The notes under the pieces are model-generated. The model saw only the letters and a program-made list of their open reading frames with translations. It ran no database searches and had not been told where the DNA came from. This document shows, piece after piece, positions 58,775-64,000 of a stretch of 64,000 nucleotides of DNA; the stretch's first letter is position 1, and each line of letters starts with the position of its first letter. Position numbers and translations under genes: made by a program. The stretch comes from Smallanthus sonchifolius (taxonomy: Eukaryota > Streptophyta > Magnoliopsida > Asterales > Asteraceae), in NCBI GenBank assembly GCA_023525975.1, contig CM042027.1, positions 13,907,001 through 13,971,000 of the forward strand. Direction: 5' to 3'.

Positions 58775-58940
58775 TTGACCCTGAAATTATGACTGTTGGT
58801 AACTTTGCCCTATCAAGTTATGACTATTGGAAATCTTGACCCTGGTGTTATGAGTATTGGCAACCTTGACCGTAAAGTTATGGCTATTTCAAATCTTGAC
58901 CCTCAAGTTATGACTATTGGAAATTTTGACTCTAATGTGA
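58775..58940 (+). repeat. 30-bp minisatellite, five units
   Basis: Units of the type TTGACCCTCAAGTTATGACT plus about 10 bases (30 bp, one of 31 bp) repeat five times with a partial sixth. A multiple of three keeps a frame open at 58796-59032 that would encode ten-residue repeats (VMTIGNLDPG, VMSIGNLDRK). I see no start context, intron or homologous domain that makes it a gene. Confidence 0.75.
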
Positions 58941-59466
58941 TTAAGAATATATTTTATTCATGCAACCCGATCATCTTACTTTTCACATCTTCTCGAACTT
59001 TACTAACCAAAAACCTTTATTATATGCATTAATCATCATATGTCAATGCCAATGCGCCAAAGCCAAAGCCCAAGCCCTAACTTTCATCAATAAAGTATAT
59101 TAAGAAAATATTAAACTAATAATCATTCCATTTTTTTGTAAAATAAGACACATATAACAAATGTGCTTTTAAAATACATAACGATTTTATAAAATGTGAT
59201 AAAATTAAAGAAACCCAGGTAAAGTAGTTCAGAATTGCATTTTGGTTATTTGTGAGTGTGAACTTGTTGTCATTTAGATATGGTATTCGATTATTGTTGA
59301 GATTTTAATATATACTAGTTGTTTTAAGGTCACTTGAGCCTCATAAGTTGATATTATATTTAGTTATTTGTCGTTGTGAAGTTATCATCGAGGGTCGTTA
59401 GCATATATCATCAGTGGCGGACTCAGAACATTTTTTAATGGGGTCGGTTAACTAGTAATATATAAC

Positions 59467-60248
59467 CAGGGCGGCCCAAATGGGGGGGTGGAAGGGCGAC
59501 CTTCTCAGGGGCTCGAAGTTTTTAAAAAAATTATATATTTTATATAAATATATATTTTTATAAAAAAAATTATATATTTAAAGTTTTAAACCCAGTCTCA
59601 TTAACATTAGTCCATTACTAATAAAAGACCCAACTTGTAATTAACCATTATCCAATTAACTCACATAGAAATTAAAAAGGACAATAGATTTTTTTTAGGG
59701 AAAAATACGAAAATGGACATTGTCTTGACAGCCGGCTAAAGACGGCTAAGCTAGCCGGCTAAAATTTTCGTGCCAAAATTTCATTTGTCATAGTACAAAC
59801 CAATAATATGGTGACACGTGAAAGGCTTAGCCGTCGATAGCCGTCTAAATAAACAATTTTAGCCGTCTAATGCATTTAGCCGTTTAAATAAACAGTTATA
59901 GCCGTCTAATAGACGGCACAGCTATAACAGTTTATTTAGACGGCTAAATGCATTAGAGGGCTAAAATTGTTTATTTAGACGGCTATGTCTGCCACGTGTC
60001 ACATGCTTATTGGCTCGTACTCTGACAAATGGAATGTTGGCACGGAAATTTTAGCCGGCTAGCTTAGCCGTCTTTAGCTTTTTCGCAAGAACAATGTCCA
60101 TGAAACAATAGGCTAAATAAGGATGTCCATTTTTGAGTATTTTCTTGGTCAAATGTCCATTTTCGTATTTTTCCCTTTTTTTATTATAGGGCCCCGCTTT
60201 TTTTTACATGTCCCTGGCCCAAAACATTTTGAGGATTCTCGGGACCGG
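59467..60248. mobile_element. hAT-like MITE, middle layer of the nest
   Basis: The ends CAGGGCGGCCC and, inverted, CCGGTCCCGAGAATCC are flanked by TATATAAC (59459-59466) and CATATAAC (60249-60256), a 7-of-8 match. Without the inner foldback element it is about 300 bp and AT-rich. Confidence 0.6.
59698..60175. mobile_element. Foldback MITE, 478 bp, inner layer of the nest
   Basis: The ends GGGAAAAATACGAAAATGGA and its inverse bound a near-complete palindrome built of AGCCGTCTAAATAAAC and AGCCGGCTA motifs; the turn lies near 59930. The flanks are TTTTTTTA (59690-59697 and 60176-60183). The G-rich end and long arms suggest a Mutator-type foldback element, although the T-rich target leaves an 8 versus 9 bp duplication undecided. 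Confidence 0.82.
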
Positions 60249-60255
60249 CATATAA

Positions 60256-62494
60256 CACGTATATAACGCTAAAAAATTTTCATGTGGACGATCGGAGGTC
60301 GATTGCAAAGTTTTACAAGAGACGATCGAGATTTTAACATGTATATAACACTAAAAAAATTCATTAACGGTGGCTGCCCCCATAATGGATCATTCACTTA
60401 GTTGATGCATGTCTGTATTGTTGCATGAATCTGGCATGTATTATAGTTACTTTTAAGAAACTTCCTTGAATAAGATGTGGGGTTGTAAGGGTACAAGAGG
60501 CACAACTTTAAGTATTCAAAGTACTCTAATGGCTCTAACCAATGAGTGATAACCATCTATTTTTACCCAAATCCAACTCAAAGTACCCTAAGTGATAGCA
60601 ACACAGCTCTAAGTACCCTAATTCTTTTTTTTCATTTTTTGAAACCTTCACAAGCTCCACACATGGGTACTTCTACCCGCAAGGCTTACGGAGGTGTACC
60701 CGACGACATACCCGAGCTATCCGAACTACGCCCCTTGGACCCTAACCCACCATCTCGTTATGTGTACGAGAGCTTTCATAGCTCATTAGGAATTTATAAT
60801 TGTTTACCGAGCAACTAATTGTTTAAAGTTGATAAGCAAGATCATAGAAGAAACCGAATAGATAATGTTTAAAATTAATATTTTCTTTATACAAAGATTT
60901 TGGGTGGTAACTGATGTAAAGGAAGCCAAGATCATAACAGAGAAATATTTTTAAAAAAGATTGATATAAAACTGAATGCTCAAGGCAATACAAGGTGGTC
61001 ATTGATATAGTGAGTATAAATTTGGCAGGTATGATCAAATAGTGATTCTAAATTTGGCAGGAATGATCAAATTTTGAATTCACAGACCGACTCATAAATA
61101 GGTGCGTAGCTCAAGGAAATCTATGATTTTACGTGTTTTACACTGAAAAAGAAAAATATTAAATTAGCTCAAATTTAGAAAAATCCTTAAATAATGAAAT
61201 TAGAGCCTTTATTGGAGAATTTCAAGTCAAACACTTGGTCCACCTGATCCGGCTCGTCGAGAACTTTCCGTCCGCTAGTTATGGGCACCATAACTACATT
61301 TCTAGCCCAATTATGCTCATTTGAAGCTTGGGATTTTTATGCCATGTTTTCCGTTATCTAGTTGATCCAAATAAGAGTCTACTAACTCCTGGATCTGTTA
61401 GAAATCTGGGTGTTCGCGTATGCTTGGACTCTATGATAATCGCGGAATATCGCTTTCAGATTGAATTATTTTCATGGTATACACAAATATTCAATCGGAT
61501 AAGAATCAGAGATTCAAGAACAAATATGTGAAACTTTGTTAGGAATTTCGGGTGTGTGATTCTGACCAAAATTGACTTCTATATAGGGGTAAAACGATGC
61601 AATGATTCGTCATGACGGTTATTGGTTGAAAAACGTCACAACCACCAATCGTTTGGAAACTAACTGTTGTATCAGTTTACTTCAGATGACCAAATCTACT
61701 CTGGATGAACAAGTTAGTCCGGATGACTAATCCCAGACAGGGGCATTGCCCCTTGGACCCTACTAGGGGTTGCCGCCCCTATAACCCTGCTAACCAGAGA
61801 TGCTACCCCCGGGCCCCCGTTGTTCAATGGGCTTCGCCCTCTTGATAAAACAAGGCGTCTTTAGCACCAGAAATTATAAAATCACCAAACAAGTGTGCAC
61901 TCCACACTTTCCAACTTGCTTGATGTTTCATTATAACTTCTTATTTGGTCATTAAGTAAATCCAATTACACAAAATAGCTAGATGACACTAAAATCACCA
62001 ACAATATCAACTCCTCGTTGGTAACCCCATGAACTTAGAAGTCTTTAAATGTAACCTGTGCAAGTGATGTACATAGTTTTAATACTTCTTTTCTAATGCC
62101 TAATGTATCAACAAGCTTTAGACAAAGAGGGCAAGGACTCATCTATGTTCCTCGTACACCGTCAATCACACAAGCGTGGTTGAAAATCGAATGTGTTGCA
62201 GGTTGCAACATACTGCATTGTCAACAACAATGCCAATGACAGATTGATGCCACACCGTTTGTAAATACATGTAAGTTTTCTAAAACCATACGCCAGAACG
62301 TTGAACTTCAGCGCAAGAATGTTTCAATCACACTCACCCACAAATCCTATGTCATTTGTTTTTACTCACTGTCAAATAATATATTCAAATAAATTAAAAC
62401 TATAAACTGAACAGTGAACAGAGGGATTGGAATGGCAATGGAGTAACAAAACCAACCCCAGAAAAGATGAAGCAATTTTGAAATATAAGAGTAA
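60256..62494. other. Mostly gene-free region before the PUB gene
   Basis: A short frame, ATG 60663 to 60818, encodes 51 residues (MGTSTRKAYGGVPDDIPELS...) with no recognised domain. It may be a fragment or chance. A GC-rich block at 61735-61850 carries GGGGCATTGCCCCTTGGACC-like repeats. About 61885-62005 is the second copy of the dispersed repeat at 45320-45440. The 3' UTR of the PUB gene should end within about 62200-62494. Confidence 0.4.
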
Positions 62495-63613
62495 TCAATT
62501 ATTAGATCGTAAGTCCATCTGACCTTCTGTCAGTGTCTGGTCCTGAACCTGAGCCAACGCCTTCTGTTGTTCCGCCAATCTGCTCATCTTTTCCAACAAC
62601 TGCCCGGCTTTTCTCTTCCCCCTATCAGTACCATGATGCAGCAAATCCACCAGTACCCCCATAACCCCAAGTTCTTGAGCCTCCACCAGATACTTTTCAT
62701 CTACGGAACAAAGATGCACCAAAACCGCAGCTGCATTCTCTTTATTCCTCGGGGACCCGCTCCCCATAAACTCCACCAGAACCGGTACTGCCTCGGATTT
62801 ACCTATAGCCATCTTCCCTTCTGGGTGGCTTGAGAGTATAGCTAGAATGGCTAACGCTTCATCCTTCATACCACTTTGTGGTTCTGTAAGAAGCTCCATT
62901 AACGTAGGGATTACACCCGCCCTAACTGCCCTCCCTTTATTACCTTGATATATGCATAAGTTAAATAACGCGGTTGCAGCATCCTTCTTCCCTCTTTGAG
63001 TACCTTCACTCAATAGTAATACAAGAGGTGGGATTGCTCCTAACGAACCAATTGTGACCTTGTTTTCATCAAGGACCGAGAGGCTGAAAAGGGTAGCAGC
63101 CGCGTTTTCCCGAGCTTCCATGCTACCTTTTCTCAGGACATGAACTATACCCGGGACTGCCCCTGAGGACACTATACTCCCTTTGTTATCCTCACAGATA
63201 GAGAGGTTTAGAAGGGCGGTTACCACGTGTTCTTGTGTGTGGGAGTCCGGTGCTGTTAAGAGGTTTGTAAGAAGCGGGATTGCCCCAGCCTCGGCTACAG
63301 CAACACGGTTATCGGCATTTCTTTTTGCAAGGAGGCGGATTTCACCAGCGGCAGTTCTTTGGTCATCAGGACTAGCAGAATTAAGCTTATGAAGGAGATT
63401 TTGTATCATGGAACGCTCTGCAGGGGTACAGGCGGAAGCGGACCGAGGGGCTCGTTTTGGTGGCTCCATCCCATTTGTCTCGCACCATTGAGCTAAGAGG
63501 CTGCGTAATACGTAGTTGGGTATGAGTGCGGTGCTGGTCAGATTTTGTTGTGTCTTGGGACACGTGCGATGCCCTGCTTCCAACCATTTTTCAATGCATG
63601 ATCGCTCGTAAGT
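62495..63613 (-). CDS. U-box/ARM-repeat E3 ubiquitin ligase, last exon (PUB12/13-like)
   Basis: The exon begins after a CTGCAG acceptor (63614-63619) in phase 0 with TYERSCIEKWLEAGHRTCPK, the second half of a U-box. The intron thus splits the U-box, as I remember for Arabidopsis PUB13/14 genes. PNYVLRSLLAQWCETNGMEPP follows, then five to six armadillo repeats from about 45 residues onward (GEIRLLAKRNADNR, AGAIPLLTNLL, NKGSIVSSGAVPGIV, RENAAATLFSLSV, KKDAATALFNLCIY, ENAAAVLVHLC). The tail is LAEQQKALAQVQDQTLTEGQ. It encodes 372 residues plus stop. The U-box would recruit an E2 enzyme and the ARM repeats the substrate; PUB12/13 and rice SPL11 act in defence and flowering control. The 5' exons lie outside the window. 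Confidence 0.93.
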   Translation of the reverse strand, partial: TYERSCIEKWLEAGHRTCPKTQQNLTSTALIPNYVLRSLLAQWCETNGMEPPKRAPRSASACTPAERSMIQNLLHKLNSASPDDQRTAAGEIRLLAKRNADNRVAVAEAGAIPLLTNLLTAPDSHTQEHVVTALLNLSICEDNKGSIVSSGAVPGIVHVLRKGSMEARENAAATLFSLSVLDENKVTIGSLGAIPPLVLLLSEGTQRGKKDAATALFNLCIYQGNKGRAVRAGVIPTLMELLTEPQSGMKDEALAILAILSSHPEGKMAIGKSEAVPVLVEFMGSGSPRNKENAAAVLVHLCSVDEKYLVEAQELGVMGVLVDLLHHGTDRGKRKAGQLLEKMSRLAEQQKALAQVQDQTLTEGQMDLRSNN

Positions 63614-64000
63614 CTGCAGTAATGCAAAATTATCAAGTAAACCTAATGTTTGCAACATGATCAGAAATAGAGAGCATGTGAGAAAAAAGTGGGGCAAAAT
63701 TGGTAGGTCAATCATTCGGTTAACGGGTCAAAATGTGTACATTTTTTTTCTGGTTGGGTTATGTTGACCTGAAACACTTGTCCGTCCAAAATTTTATTGT
63801 GTAAAAACAATTAGTGTTTAAGAGATAACTAGAATACTGATATTGTTTCAATAATAATGCATTCTCTAATAAAACCATTTCTGAGGTTTCATGCATTAGA
63901 AATATACTTTGGGCGCCTTTTTGACCAATTTAATCTGTTTTCTTTTAAGATAATTTTTTTTATCATATCCGTTTGATTAGTTAAATATAAACCATAACCT
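63614..64000 (-). other. Intron of the PUB gene, open at the window end
   Basis: AT-rich sequence with the splice acceptor at its left end (minus strand TTGCATTACTGCAG). No U-box first half is found up to 64000, so the intron is at least 387 bp. Confidence 0.8.

Larger units (their letters stand above)
59412..60385. mobile_element. Degenerate hAT MITE, outer layer of a triple nest
   Basis: The left end CAGTGGCGGACTCAGAAC at 59412 is the same type as the MITE at 46754. Sequence after 60256 (ATGTGGACGATCGGAGG, ...GGTGGCTGCCCCC) looks like its right half, but the right terminus is not preserved. It is interrupted by the element at 59467-60248. Confidence 0.45.

Noticed and set aside
60663..60818. 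51-residue frame MGTSTRKAYGG... as a gene
   Set aside because: No family recognised and no splice structure; mentioned only in the region description.

Overview
The window is plant nuclear DNA, most likely from a dicot and probably a member of the daisy family (Asteraceae). The genes are AT-rich with GT-AG introns. Plant-only families occur (Dof transcription factor, U-box/ARM ubiquitin ligase, a small At3g17950-like protein), and Ale, SIRE-like, Athila and Tekay retrotransposons, hAT, MULE and CACTA elements, an RTE-type LINE and a SINE fill the space between genes. The Asteraceae guess rests mainly on ORF2 of the element at 27374-35988. It resembles a retroelement-borne protein I remember as very common in Asteraceae annotations; no search could be run.

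Four host genes are visible. (1) An At3g17950-like gene, + strand, 3004-5064, 3 exons. (2) A DHHC-type protein S-acyltransferase, - strand, 44796-40556. I resolved it into 13 exons encoding 344 residues, with every junction GT-AG and in phase. (3) A Dof transcription factor, + strand, 48241-49394, 2 exons. (4) The last coding exon of a PUB12/13-like U-box/ARM E3 ligase, - strand, 63613-62495, which runs off the window.

Between genes 1 and 2 lies a 33-kb nest of mobile elements (6893-40297). The oldest layer is a decayed Ale-type copia element with a backbone of about 4.5 kb. Into it went a small hAT (7445-7945, TSD ATCTCTGA), an Athila-like gypsy element with gag and protease but no visible pol (9110-26207), a SIRE-like copia element with gag and a large non-pol ORF2 (27374-35988, TSD ACAAA), and a 2.7-kb hAT with one transposase gene inside the copia 3' LTR (37593-40263, TSD CTTATGTG). 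The Athila-like element carries two younger insertions, a solo LTR (10716-11924) and a nearly complete Tekay-type gypsy element (12147-20716). Both of these have the same 5-bp TSD, GCAGC. The order of insertion follows from the target-site duplications.

The right third (44.8-62.5 kb) holds smaller elements around the Dof gene. They include a foldback MITE just after its stop codon, a full-length RTE LINE (52078-55187, 17-bp TSD) that landed in one copy of a tandemly duplicated foldback repeat, two Mutator-type foldback MITEs, several short hAT elements (one set nested three deep), and a 30-bp minisatellite.

The most unusual signals are these. Unrelated LTR families in one nest each carry short perfect palindromes, which in three of them form arrays. 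The SIRE-like element has ORF2 instead of pol, and its gag tail is made of the same palindromic unit as its LTR. The Tekay integrase has lost its zinc-binding domain in frame. The DHHC enzyme has a reduced cysteine-rich domain.
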